Below the pieces are notes generated by a model. It had not been told where the DNA came from. It ran no database searches and saw nothing but the letters and a program-made list of their open reading frames with translations. The position numbers and the translations under genes were made by a program. DNA of 64,000 nt, from positions 3,100,001 through 3,164,000 of the forward strand of contig NZ_CP007014.1 of assembly GCF_000452705.1 (NCBI RefSeq). The letters run 5' to 3'. The stretch's first letter is position 1. The number at the start of each line of letters is the position of its first letter. This DNA is from Pseudomonas syringae CC1557. Its GTDB lineage: Bacteria; Pseudomonadota; Gammaproteobacteria; Pseudomonadales; Pseudomonadaceae. This document shows, piece after piece, positions 18,106 through 28,552 of the stretch.

Positions 18106-18960
18106 ATGAACATGCAACAGCTGTTCCCGCATCTCGGTAAAGTGATCTCTGGTATTGGAAGCCGCCATTTCGCCCGCTTGCTCCACGAGATGATCACAGC
18201 CTCGCTGCCCGTGGATGCTACACATGTAATTCAGGGACTCGCTCGATCCACGGGTGAAATAACCGACGCGCCTCCCGTTGGCGCCTTTGGTGGAAATTTG
18301 CACCAGGTGCTCAACCAGAGTATCGATAGCAGACGTCTGGAGCCTGTTCTATTAAGTCCGACAGAGCTGGCAAATACACGCGTCGATAGATCCATCAGAT
18401 TTGAATCACCCGCCTACAACGCGCAAGAGAAGCCAGGTGATCTGCCCTCTCATGCTTCTCTCCCTCAGGTACACCTTGCGTACCCCGGCAAGGGGCAATA
18501 TGTACTGTCGGTTTATCGGTCCCCCTCTGCCAAGGCCTTCACCAGTCAGGAGCGAGCCCGGCTCAGGGACTTATCCTGGGTCGTGTTGCCCATCGTGAAG
18601 CAACACATTGCAACCGTAACCCCTACCCTTGTTTCGAAAATTCCTTCGCCTGCCGCGAAAAGCCTGAAAAAAATTGATGCTATGGAAGGTCTGCGCCAGC
18701 GTTTCCTTGGCCGCCTTGAGGCGTCGGGACTGAGTCTGTCTTCGCGCGAAACTGAAGTCTGCGTGGGGCTGCTGGCCGGTCTCACAGTGCCTCAACTGGC
18801 GGAAAGGCTTGATTTGAAGGTCAGCACGGTAGAAAGCTACTTCAAGCGCGCAGCGGTGAAAATGGGCATCGGTGGTCGTAGTGCATTGCTTCGATGGCTG
18901 CATGCGGCACACAGGGTGCAGCACTCCGTCGCTGTCGAGATATTTCAGCAGGCTGTCTGA
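18106..18960 (+). CDS. LuxR-family regulator, SalA/SyrG-like
   Basis: A 284-residue regulator that shares layout with the two SyrF-like proteins but is more diverged: the N-terminus reads LFPHLGKVISGIGSRHFARLLHEMI and the C-terminal helix-turn-helix reads LSSRETEVCVGLLAGLTV then STVESYFKRAAVKMGIGGR. In P. syringae three such proteins (SalA, SyrF, SyrG) act in a cascade downstream of GacS/GacA; having three here fits that set. The start at 18106 has AAAGGAA upstream. It is the last gene of the lipopeptide island on this side. An in-frame second ATG two codons later is an alternative start. Confidence 0.8.
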   Translation: MNMQQLFPHLGKVISGIGSRHFARLLHEMITASLPVDATHVIQGLARSTGEITDAPPVGAFGGNLHQVLNQSIDSRRLEPVLLSPTELANTRVDRSIRFESPAYNAQEKPGDLPSHASLPQVHLAYPGKGQYVLSVYRSPSAKAFTSQERARLRDLSWVVLPIVKQHIATVTPTLVSKIPSPAAKSLKKIDAMEGLRQRFLGRLEASGLSLSSRETEVCVGLLAGLTVPQLAERLDLKVSTVESYFKRAAVKMGIGGRSALLRWLHAAHRVQHSVAVEIFQQAV

Positions 18961-19403
18961 GAAGAGGCCGGCGTTATTGGTGCGTCACTTTCAAAGACTT
19001 CTCTTTATGCAGCGGTACGGCTTGTCGACGGTTTATACCCCTGTCTCGATTCGTTACCGCTGCTCCCTCCGCAAATAGCTGCCTGATTTTGATTCGTCCG
19101 GGTTTGCTGAAGACGCGCCTCGCTGGCGCACCGTGCCCGCATTGATGCAACAAAATCCGCCTCGTTCGTAAAATTGGTTCACCCCTCTGCGAACCAATCC
19201 TCTTTTCATACCCTGGACCAAACGGTCGAACCTTTGAACATTGGCCCACCCACCTTGGCGTTTAGCAGTCGCCGACCTCGTTGCAACTGATAGTTAACCG
19301 AACCAATTTCCATTGGCATCGCTCTTGCACTAGCCCTTTTGCCTCGAATCTCTGCCTATAGCTAGTTCAAGGCATTTTTTTCCGGTCTGGCGCGAGTACC
19401 ACG
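18961..19403. other. Boundary gap between lipopeptide island and peptide-uptake operon
   Basis: About 440 bases without a gene. It contains the inverted repeat at 19173-19198 and a further GAACCAAT copy at 19300-19307, about 100 bp before the GntR gene. I see no tRNA or direct repeat marking an island edge. Confidence 0.4.
19173..19198. promoter_or_regulatory. Inverted repeat, possible operator of the GntR operon
   Basis: ATTGGTTC, ten bases, GAACCAAT: a perfect 8-bp-arm inverted repeat. A third copy of GAACCAAT occurs at 19300-19307. All lie upstream of the GntR-led operon beginning at 19404. The spacing is not the usual FCD operator spacing, so the binding protein is uncertain. Confidence 0.35.
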
Positions 19404-20141
19404 ATGCAAAGGTTCGAACCTGACACCCTCATCGACAACTCTTCGAAACTGGCACTGGACGCCTTACGGCAGATGGTCGCCCAGCACGCTGCATTCCCCC
19501 AGCGAGCACTGCCTACTGAACGGGATCTGGCAGCCGATTTCGGGGTTAGCCGACGCGCAGTTCGTCGAGCCCTGTCGGTGCTGGAAGCCGAAGGGCAGAT
19601 CTGGCGGCGGCAAGGCAAAGGCACCTTTGTCGGACCCACCCCGCCCAGCGCTGCCATGAGTTTCGCCCGGCTTTCCAGCCGGACCAACTTCAGTGAGGTC
19701 ATGGAGGCGCGTCTGCATCTGGAGCCGGCATTGGCATCTTTGGCCGCCGTCCGAGCCAACGGTGAGCAGATGGCGATTCTGCGCCGCCTTGCCGAGCGCA
19801 CCACTCACCAGCAGGTCGCCGAGCAGACCGATGCCGAAGGCATTGAGCTATGGGACAGCGCTCTCCATCGGGCCATTGCCGAGGCAGCGGGCAACCGTCT
19901 GATGCTGGACATCTTCGAAATGCTTGATGCGATCCGTCTGGACCCGACCTGGCGAGATCTGCGTCAACGGGCACGCAACACCGACCGCCTCGACACGTAT
20001 AGCCACGATCACGATGACATCGTCAGCGCTATCGAAACGCGCGATCCGATCAAGGCCGCAACGGCCATGCGCGGCCATTTGCGGGCGCTGCAACAGGCGC
20101 TGGACAACGTCATCAATCAAGATCTGGAGGCCAGCTCATGA
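19404..20141 (+). CDS. GntR-family regulator, FadR/FCD subfamily
   Basis: A 245-residue regulator with an N-terminal winged helix (residues about 15-75: LPTERDLAADFGVSRRAVRRALSVLEAEG, then GKGTFVG) and an all-helical FCD effector domain from about residue 90. The FCD domain has the expected metal-ligand pattern: an acidic residue with DSALHRAIAEAAGN, and SHDHDDIVSAIETRD then MRGHL. Such proteins usually repress an operon until a small carboxylate or amino acid binds. It overlaps the first ABC gene by four bases (ATGA), so it controls its own operon. No clear Shine-Dalgarno is visible before 19404. Confidence 0.85.
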   Translation: MQRFEPDTLIDNSSKLALDALRQMVAQHAAFPQRALPTERDLAADFGVSRRAVRRALSVLEAEGQIWRRQGKGTFVGPTPPSAAMSFARLSSRTNFSEVMEARLHLEPALASLAAVRANGEQMAILRRLAERTTHQQVAEQTDAEGIELWDSALHRAIAEAAGNRLMLDIFEMLDAIRLDPTWRDLRQRARNTDRLDTYSHDHDDIVSAIETRDPIKAATAMRGHLRALQQALDNVINQDLEASS

Positions 20142-21150
20142 AAGCCACCGCCCACCTTATCGAAGCCAGCGACAGCACCGTGCTCAGCGTCAGCGACCTG
20201 ACCGTACGCTTTGCCGGTGCCCCTGCCAACGTCGTCGACGGCGTATCGTTTACCGTTAAACGGGGCAAGACCCTGGCCATCGTTGGCGAGTCCGGTTGTG
20301 GCAAAAGCGTGACGTCAATGGGACTGATGGGCCTGTTGCCCGCGACTGCCGAGGTTGGCGCGAGCGCCTCGTTGCTGATCGATGAAGCCTTGCTGGGCAT
20401 GTCCGAAGAGCGTCTGCTGGACGTGCGCGGCAACCGCATGGCGATGATATTTCAGGAACCCATGACCTCGCTGAACCCGGTCTTCACCATTGGTGAGCAG
20501 ATCGCGGAAAGTGTGATCCGTCATCAAGGTCTCTCAAACAAGGACGCTCGCCAGCGGGCCCTGGAAATGCTCGAAAAGGTTCGCGTGCCGGACGCTCGCC
20601 AGCGACTGGACGCCTACCCGCATGAACTCTCCGGAGGCATGCGTCAACGGGCCATGATTGCCATGGCGCTGGCCAATGACCCGGCGCTGATCATCGCGGA
20701 CGAACCGACGACTGCGCTGGACGTAACCATTCAAGCGCAAATCCTCTCGTTGATCGCCAACCTGCAGACCGAGACCGGCACAGCGATGATTCTGATCACC
20801 CACGATTTGGGCGTCGTTGCCGAAGTCGCCGACGACGTGATGGTGATGTACGCCGGGCGCGTGGTGGAAAGCGCCCCGGTGAAGACCCTGTTCGATAATC
20901 CGCAGCATCCGTACACCATCGGCCTGATGGGCTCGATGCCCTCTATCGGTCCTCGTGAAGGCCGCCTGGCAACCATTAACGGCCGAGTGCCTACGCCTGC
21001 AGAAATGCCTGGCGGTTGCCGTTTCGCAGGGCGCTGCCCGTTCGTGATCCAGCAATGCAGAGACGAACGCCCGCCGCTGCTTGAGTTGTCCCCCGGACAC
21101 TTCGCCGCGTGCATCCGTGCACCTTTGGAACAGCATGTGGGAGTCAGTGC

Positions 21151-21154
<4 letters not shown>
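20138..21154 (+). CDS. ABC transporter ATPase, DppD/OppD type
   Basis: A 338-residue ATP-binding subunit of a peptide/nickel/glutathione-type importer. Walker A is GESGCGKS (about residues 50-57), the signature is LSGGMRQR and Walker B is LIIADEPTTALD. The C-terminal extension ends in a Cys-rich GCRFAGRCPFVIQQC block, typical of the oligopeptide-transporter C-terminal domain. It pairs with the ATPase encoded next (GTGA overlap) to power the permeases at 23812 and 24753. The start overlaps the regulator's stop. Confidence 0.92.
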
Positions 21155-22280
<1,126 letters not shown>

Positions 22281-22284
<4 letters not shown>

Positions 22285-23783
22285 AAATTGCACGCGTCAT
22301 GACAGCAACCTTGTTATTGCTGGCCACCCACGCCGCCTTTGCCGAATCGACGTTGCGCGTCGGCATTCAGGACGATCCCGATGTGCTTGATCCGCATCGT
22401 TCGCGCACCTACTCCGGCCGCCTGGTGTACACCGCGCTATGTGACAAGTTGGTAGACGTCAACCCGGACCTGACTTACGCGCCACAACTGGCCACAGCCT
22501 GGAACTGGAGCGAGGACGGCAAAACCCTGACCATGACCTTGCGCGAAGGCGTGACGTACCACGACGGCGAACCGTTTGATGCCGCCTCGGTGAAGTTCAA
22601 CCTCGATCGCGCCCGCACCCTGCCCGACTCCCTGCGCAAAAGCGAGCTGGCCTCAGTGGACAGCGTGGAAGTGATCGACGCAAAAACCGTCGCTATCAAA
22701 CTCAAACAGGCCGATGCCACACTGGTTTCACAACTCTCGGACCGCGCCGGGATGATGCTCGCGCCGAAAGCTGCGCAAGGCGAGTTCGCCTCCAACCCTG
22801 CCTGCTCAGGCCCTTACAAATTCGTGCAGCGCGTGCAGCAGGATCGCATCGTGCTGGAGCGTTTTGACAACTACTGGAACAAACAGGCTTATCACTTCGA
22901 CAAAGTCGTGTTCCTGCCGATTCCGGATACCTCAGTGCGCTTGGCCAACCTGCGCTCCGGCGACCTGGACATCATCGAGCGTGTTGCGCCAACCGACGTG
23001 AAAACCGTCAAGGGCGACAGCAAGCTGATGATCTATAACACGCCGGGACTGGGCTACATGCAGCTGATGTTCAACATCGGCAACGGTGAAAAAGCCAATT
23101 CCCCGATCGGCAAAGACAAACGCGTGCGCAAGGCATTTGAGCTGTCCATCGACCGCGATGCCATTAACCAGGTGGTGTTCGAAGGCCTCTACGCCCCAAG
23201 CGCCCAGCCATTCCCTAAAAACAGCCCGTATTACGACAAGGACCTGCCGATCCCGCCTCGCGATGTCGAGAAAAGCAAGGCGCTGCTGGCACAGGCCGGT
23301 GTGAAACTGCCGTTGGCGGTGGACCTGAAAGTGGCCAACAACCCCATTGCACAGCAGGTCGGGCAGATTATTCAGGCCATGGCTGAAGAAGCCGGCTTCA
23401 AGGTCAACCTGATTGCCACTGAATACGCCACGATGCTCAGCGAACAGGCAAGCGGGAATTTCCAGATAGGCATGAGCGCCTGGTCGGGCCGTCCTGATCC
23501 GGATGGCGATATCCATCAGTTCGTGACCTGCAAAGGCGGCCAGAACGACGGCAAGTACTGCAATGCAAGACTCGACGAGCTGCTGAACAAGGCGCGTACC
23601 GTCAACGACGTTGCACAACGTCAGGCACTGTACAACGAAGCGCTGCGCTTGTTGGCCGATGAGGTACCGACCACCTACCTGTATTTCGACCCGCGAATCA
23701 TTGCCATGCGTAACAACGTGACCGGTTTTGTACCGAACCCGGACGGCCTGATTCGTCTGGCCAATGTCGCATTCAAGCCATGA
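22281..23783 (+). CDS. Periplasmic peptide-binding protein (SBP family 5)
   Basis: A 500-residue substrate-binding protein with a Sec signal peptide (MKIARVMTATLLLLATHAAFA) and the family 5 blocks: LRVGIQDDPDVLDPH at the mature start, TMTLREGVTYHDGEPFDAASVKFNLDR, and a C-terminal ARTVNDVAQRQALYNEALRLL. It would capture the solute in the periplasm and hand it to the permeases. The neighbours (gamma-glutamyltransferase downstream) point to glutathione or gamma-glutamyl peptides. ATGA overlap with the preceding ATPase gene. Confidence 0.92.
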
Positions 23784-23811
23784 TTGACGGACGCACCTGC
23801 GAGGTTCCGGC

Positions 23812-24756
23812 ATGCTGATGTTCATCCTGCGACGCCTGCTCAGCTCGATACCGACACTGATTCTGGTTTCGCTGTTCGTCTTCACCCTGCAGAAGTTGCT
23901 GCCGGGTGACCCGGTGCTGGCCATGGCCGGGGAAGAACGCGATCCGGCGGTCATGGAATACCTGCGCGATAAATATCGGCTCGATGACCCGCTCCCGGTG
24001 CAATACCTGAACTGGGTCGGCAACGTGCTGACCGGCGACTTCGGTACTTCGTTGCGCACCGAGCAACCGGTGACCACATTACTGGCGTCCAAGTTGCCGG
24101 TGACCATTGAGCTGGCGGTACTGGCCTTGCTGATCGCGCTACTAATCGGTATTCCCACCGGCATCATCTCGGCGGTGCGCAAAGGCACCGTCGTGGATTA
24201 CGGGGCCAACGTAGTCGCGCTGTCGGGGATTTCCATTCCGCATTTCTGGCTGGGCATCCTGCTGATCATGATATTCGCGGTGAAACTGAAATGGCTGCCC
24301 GCCTCCGGTTTTGTGCCCATGGGTGAGGACTTCGGTCAAAACCTGAAGACCTTGATCCTGCCAGCGTTCGTCCTGGGTGCCGGGTTGTCGGGGATTCTCA
24401 TGCGCCACACACGCAGCGCCATGCTCGAAGTGTTACGCACCGATTACGTCCGTACTGCCCGGGCCAAAGGGTTGTTCCCGCGCACGGTGATTCTCAAGCA
24501 TGCGCTGCGCAATGCGTTGATGCCCATCGTGACGCTGACGACCTTGCTGTTCGGTGAGTTGCTGGGCGGCGCAGTGCTGACCGAGCAGGTGTTCAGTATT
24601 CCTGGCTTCGGCAAGATGATCGTCGACGCCGTTTTCAACCGTGATTACGCCGTGGTGCAAGGCGTGGTGCTGTGTGTCGCGATTGGCTTTCTGCTGTTGA
24701 ACCTGCTTGCCGACGTGCTTTACCGCCTGATCAATCCGCGTCTGAGGACTGCATGA
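23812..24756 (+). CDS. ABC transporter permease, DppB/GsiC type
   Basis: A 314-residue permease with an N-terminal helix (MFILRRLLSSIPTLILVSLFVF), a periplasmic domain with LPGDPV and several transmembrane helices. The cytoplasmic EAA-type loop reads LRTDYVRTARAKGLF, which contacts the ATPases. It forms a heterodimer channel with the next gene's product. The start lies 28 bases after the binding-protein stop; the 3' end overlaps the next start (ATGA). Confidence 0.92.
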   Translation: MLMFILRRLLSSIPTLILVSLFVFTLQKLLPGDPVLAMAGEERDPAVMEYLRDKYRLDDPLPVQYLNWVGNVLTGDFGTSLRTEQPVTTLLASKLPVTIELAVLALLIALLIGIPTGIISAVRKGTVVDYGANVVALSGISIPHFWLGILLIMIFAVKLKWLPASGFVPMGEDFGQNLKTLILPAFVLGAGLSGILMRHTRSAMLEVLRTDYVRTARAKGLFPRTVILKHALRNALMPIVTLTTLLFGELLGGAVLTEQVFSIPGFGKMIVDAVFNRDYAVVQGVVLCVAIGFLLLNLLADVLYRLINPRLRTA

Positions 24757-25628
24757 TGACCGCTATTGCCAGCCTCCCGCACAGCGCGACCCTGCCCCGC
24801 AGCCGCTCACCGTTCCTGAACAAATTCCTCGCCAACAAAGGCGCGGTGATTGGTGCGGCGGTGTTGCTGCTATTTGTTCTGGCGGCCGTTCTGGCGCCGT
24901 GGATCGCGCCCCATGACCCGCTCAAAGCCAACTTCCTCGCCGTGCGTAAAGCGCCCTCGTTGATCTACTGGCTGGGCACCGACGAATTGGGCCGCGATCT
25001 GTTTTCGCGTCTGCTGTATGGCGCTCGCAGTTCGCTGCTGGCCGGTGCTGTCTCGGTGGCTATAGCCATGTTTATCGGCGTGCCGCTGGGCCTGTTGGCC
25101 GGGTACTTTGGTGGCAAGCTGGACATGATCATTTCGCAGGTCATGGAAGCATTGCTGTCCTGTCCGTTTCTGGTTCTGGCCATTGCACTGGGCGCCTTTC
25201 TCGGCCCAAGCCTGACCAACGCGATGATCGCTATCGGCCTGTCAGCGATGCCGATCTTTGCCCGATTGACCCGCGGCCAAGTGCTGTCGATCAAGCACGA
25301 GGATTACCTGGAGGGTGCTCGCGCCATTGGTCTTCCGGATCGCTGGATCATCCTGCGTTACGTGCTGCCCAATGTGATGTCGCCGCTGGTGGTGCAGGCG
25401 ACGCTGACCATCGCGTCGGCGATTCTGGCTGAGGCCAGCCTGTCGTTCCTCGGCCTGGGCCAGCAACCGCCGTCGCCGTCCTGGGGCTCGATGCTCAATA
25501 CGGCGAAGAATTTCATGGAGCAGGCGCCGTGGATGTCGATTGCGCCCGGTGTGGCGATCTACATCACGGTCCTGTGTTTCAACCTGTTGGGTGACGGCCT
25601 GCGCGATGCGCTGGACCCCAAGGGCTAA
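24753..25628 (+). CDS. ABC transporter permease, DppC/GsiD type
   Basis: A 291-residue permease: cytoplasmic N-terminus, first helix GAVIGAAVLLLFVLAAVLAP, periplasmic block HDPLKANFLAVRKAPS and LGTDELGRDLFSRLLYGARSS, then the EAA loop KHEDYLEGARAIGLPDRWI. It is the partner of the DppB-type permease. I chose ATG 24753, which overlaps the previous stop; the next codon is also ATG. Confidence 0.92.
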   Translation: MMTAIASLPHSATLPRSRSPFLNKFLANKGAVIGAAVLLLFVLAAVLAPWIAPHDPLKANFLAVRKAPSLIYWLGTDELGRDLFSRLLYGARSSLLAGAVSVAIAMFIGVPLGLLAGYFGGKLDMIISQVMEALLSCPFLVLAIALGAFLGPSLTNAMIAIGLSAMPIFARLTRGQVLSIKHEDYLEGARAIGLPDRWIILRYVLPNVMSPLVVQATLTIASAILAEASLSFLGLGQQPPSPSWGSMLNTAKNFMEQAPWMSIAPGVAIYITVLCFNLLGDGLRDALDPKG

Positions 25629-25659
25629 CCCGTTCGTTTTCTGCCAAAGAGAAACGCTT

Positions 25660-27255
25660 ATGTTCGATGATCTGGATTACAGCCAACCTTATGCTTCGGC
25701 ACGCTCGCCGGTGATGGGCAACAACATGGTCGCCTGCTCCCAGCCATTGGCCGCTCAGGCCGGGCTGGACATGCTGCGCCGTGGCGGTAATGCGGTCGAC
25801 GCCGCCATCGCTGCGGCCATGGTGCTGACCGTGGTCGAGCCCACCGGTTGCGGGATTGGCAGCGACGCTTTCGCCATCGTCTGGGACGGCAGCAAACTGC
25901 AAGGTCTGAATGCCTCCGGCCGCGCGCCGCAAGCCTGGACGCCCGATTACTTCGCGGGACAGAGCCAGATGCCGCAACGTGGCTGGCCTGCGGTCAGCGT
26001 ACCGGGTGCGGTGTCGGCCTGGGTCGAATTGTCCGAGCGTTACGGCAAACTGCCCTTCGCTACCTTGGCCGAGCCCGCGATTGGCTACGCCCGCGATGGT
26101 TATCAGGTAACGCCGATCATCGCCGAACTGTGGAAACGCGGCTCGCATCTGCTCAAGGATCAACCCGGTTTCGCCGAGTGCTTCATGCCGGATGGCAAGG
26201 CGCCGTTGGCCGGGGAGAAAATCCAGCTCAAGGACCATGCCCGCACGCTGGAGCTGATTGCACAGACCAAAGGCGAAGCGTTCTATCGTGGCGAACTGGC
26301 GCAAACAATCATCGCCCACGCCAATGCCAATGGCAGCGTGATGAGCCTCGACGATCTCGCGACGCATACCGTGGACTGGATCGAAACACTGTCAGTGCCG
26401 TACGCCGGTGCCGTGGTTCACGAACTGCCGCCTAACGGTCAGGGTATTGCCACACTCGCGGGCCTGACCATGCTCGAAGCACTGGGTGTCGGTGAACACC
26501 CGGTAGACAGCCTTGAGACCGTACACCCGGTGCTGGAAGCGATGAAACTGGCGCTGGCCGACCTCGACGAACACGTCGCCGACAGCGAGCATATGCGTGT
26601 GCCTTCCGATGATTTGCTGGACAAGGCCTACTTGATGGAGCGCGCCGGACTGGTCACTGATCAGGCCGCCAATCCGGGGCACGGCTCGCCAAAGCCGGGT
26701 GGCACGGTGTACCTGTCGGCCGCTGATGAAAACGGCATGATGATCTCCTTCATCCAGTCCAACTACATGGGCTTCGGCTCGGGTGTTGTGGTACCTGGTA
26801 CCGGCATCAGCATGCAGAACCGCGGCGCAGGCTTCTCTCTCGACCCACAGCACGTCAACTACGTGGCACCGCGCAAGCGCCCGTTCCACACCATCATCCC
26901 CGGCTTTGTGATGAATGCCGACGGTACACCGTTGATGTCATTCGGTTTGATGGGCGGCCCGATGCAGGCGCAGGGTCATTTGCAGATGATGATGCGCATC
27001 CTGCGCTACAGGCAGAACCCGCAAGCCGCTGCCGATGCGCCGCGCTGGAGGATCGAATCGGGCCTGAAAGTCGCGGTGGAGCGCGCGTTTGACCCTGAAG
27101 TGGTCAAAGCACTGCGCGCCAAAGGCCATGATATTGATGTCGAAGAACCGAGCGGCGTGTTTGCCTTTGGCGGTGCGCAGATTATCCAGCGCACGGCGCA
27201 TGGCTATGTGGGCGGGACTGATCCGAGGAAGGATGGGGTGGTCGCGGCTTATTGA
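25660..27255 (+). CDS. ggt: Gamma-glutamyltransferase / glutathione hydrolase, no signal peptide
   Basis: A 531-residue member of the gamma-glutamyltranspeptidase family. The N-terminal part has LDMLRRGGNAVDAAIAAAMVLTVVEPTGCGIGSDAF; the autocatalytic cleavage and nucleophile Thr lies in KPGGTVYLSAADENG, followed by NYMGFGSGVVVPGTGI and the C-terminal MGGPMQAQGH. These enzymes mature by self-cleavage into two subunits and hydrolyse or transfer the gamma-glutamyl group. Most are periplasmic, but this one starts MFDDLDYSQPYASARS with no secretion signal, so it may work in the cytoplasm on imported gamma-glutamyl peptides. ATG 25660 is chosen by homology; a longer ORF start would lie inside the permease gene. 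Confidence 0.92.
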   Translation: MFDDLDYSQPYASARSPVMGNNMVACSQPLAAQAGLDMLRRGGNAVDAAIAAAMVLTVVEPTGCGIGSDAFAIVWDGSKLQGLNASGRAPQAWTPDYFAGQSQMPQRGWPAVSVPGAVSAWVELSERYGKLPFATLAEPAIGYARDGYQVTPIIAELWKRGSHLLKDQPGFAECFMPDGKAPLAGEKIQLKDHARTLELIAQTKGEAFYRGELAQTIIAHANANGSVMSLDDLATHTVDWIETLSVPYAGAVVHELPPNGQGIATLAGLTMLEALGVGEHPVDSLETVHPVLEAMKLALADLDEHVADSEHMRVPSDDLLDKAYLMERAGLVTDQAANPGHGSPKPGGTVYLSAADENGMMISFIQSNYMGFGSGVVVPGTGISMQNRGAGFSLDPQHVNYVAPRKRPFHTIIPGFVMNADGTPLMSFGLMGGPMQAQGHLQMMMRILRYRQNPQAAADAPRWRIESGLKVAVERAFDPEVVKALRAKGHDIDVEEPSGVFAFGGAQIIQRTAHGYVGGTDPRKDGVVAAY

Positions 27256-27264
27256 GCGCGACGT

Positions 27265-27723
27265 CTAACCCTTGTCAGACGGAGACCGATCGTGTGCAGC
27301 ACGGTCGGTTCCCGAAACAGCACAGCTGTCGCCCCGACAGCGAGCACTGCCGTCAGGATGAGGCAACCACGCCAAATGCGGACGCCAGCGGCAAAAAAGA
27401 CGATAGCCGATATTAAGCAACGGCCTGGTCAACCGCCATGACAACGGCGCAGCCCAGACACCCAGGCCCGCTGCTCGCCAGCTCCAGAGCGTCGCGTCGA
27501 GGCCCGTGACCCAAGCTCCATCGGCAAACCTGGCGTGCAATGAGGACTCCATTTGCGCAAGCGTGAATCCGAGCGATTTGGCGTCAAAGGCTTCATCACT
27601 GATGTCGACGAAAAGAAGGCGCTCGGCTGCAGCGCGCGCGCGCAGGATCTTCACTTCTCGAGCGCAGAGTGGACACTCTCCGTCAAAATAAAGCGTCAGT
27701 GGCCACTGGGTTTTCTTGTACAC
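27265..27723 (-). CDS. DCC-family (DUF393) thiol-redox-like protein
   Basis: A 152-residue protein with the DCC signature LYFDGECPLCAREVK near residue 13, giving the CxxC motif, and the later WSWRAAG and YRLFCRWR blocks typical of DUF393. The family is described as putative thiol-disulfide oxidoreductases; no substrate is known. It is convergent with ggt (stops ten bases apart). The last 25 residues are polar and probably disordered. Confidence 0.8.
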   Translation of the reverse strand: MYKKTQWPLTLYFDGECPLCAREVKILRARAAAERLLFVDISDEAFDAKSLGFTLAQMESSLHARFADGAWVTGLDATLWSWRAAGLGVWAAPLSWRLTRPLLNIGYRLFCRWRPHLAWLPHPDGSARCRGDSCAVSGTDRAAHDRSPSDKG

Positions 27724-28016
27724 GGATAAATACCTTGTATAGGTTTTTTACACGATATTCTCAAAAAAACCAGCTGGCAATGGGCGGTGCTGCTTAGCCA
27801 TGGCCATGGACCGGTTGTGATGCCCCAACAAGGAACGCTCAGACTCGAATTGAAGCCGGAATTCGCAAAAACTGGAGATATTCGCGGCGGCTTGCTGACT
27901 AATCGGAAAGCCACCCCTAAAACAGCCCGGCTAACCGCTGGTAGCAGGAGCAAAGCAGCTGTGGTTCAGACCACCACTCCTCTCCAGCCCCATGCCACTT
28001 CAACCCAGGACAACAC

Positions 28017-28457
28017 ATGACCTTCTACATCTTCCTGCTAGCCTGCGCCGCCGCCGGAGCAACCGGCATCATCTTCAAGCCTGGGGCGTGGTATGAGTCG
28101 CTTCAAAAGCCTGGTTTCACTCCCCCAAACTGGGCGTTTCCAGTGGCATGGACGACGATCTATCTGCTGCTCGCCTGGGCAGGCTATCGCTTGACGCTGC
28201 TGCCTGGCAGCGAGACCGTGCTGGCCTTGTGGGCCGCTCAAATTGCATTGAATACCTTGTGGACGCCGGTATTCTTTGGCGCGAACCGGATCGTTACTTC
28301 GATGATCATTCTTGCTGTGCTGTGGATCGTTGTAGCGGTGATGGTAGTGATGGCATTGCAGATAGATGTTGTGACAGGGCTCATTTTATTCCCTTATCTG
28401 GTGTGGCTCTCAGTGGCCGCTGCGCTGAACTTTTCCATTCTGCGTCACAACAAATGA
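28017..28457 (+). CDS. tspO: TspO/MBR-family membrane protein
   Basis: A 146-residue tryptophan-rich sensory protein with five hydrophobic helices and the family blocks WYESLQKPGFTPPNWAFPVAWTTIYLLLAWAGYRL, LWAAQIALNTLWTPVFFGAN and LFPYLVWLSVAAALNFSI. TspO proteins bind porphyrins and are linked to stress and tetrapyrrole handling. ATG 28017 overlaps a spurious upstream ORF. The 290 bases upstream (27724-28016) hold no gene I trust. Confidence 0.92.
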   Translation: MTFYIFLLACAAAGATGIIFKPGAWYESLQKPGFTPPNWAFPVAWTTIYLLLAWAGYRLTLLPGSETVLALWAAQIALNTLWTPVFFGANRIVTSMIILAVLWIVVAVMVVMALQIDVVTGLILFPYLVWLSVAAALNFSILRHNK

Positions 28458-28552
28458 CGCATGAGCGTGATCAGTAGCCCGGAAACTGACTGGTTGGCGA
28501 GCTCTAGTGCTGAACTCGCCTGCTTGTTTGTTAATTCATGAAGCCCAAAGCT

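Noticed and set aside
27696..28020. Overlapping ORFs on both strands upstream of tspO
   Set aside because: No recognisable family, no good ribosome site and low-complexity content.
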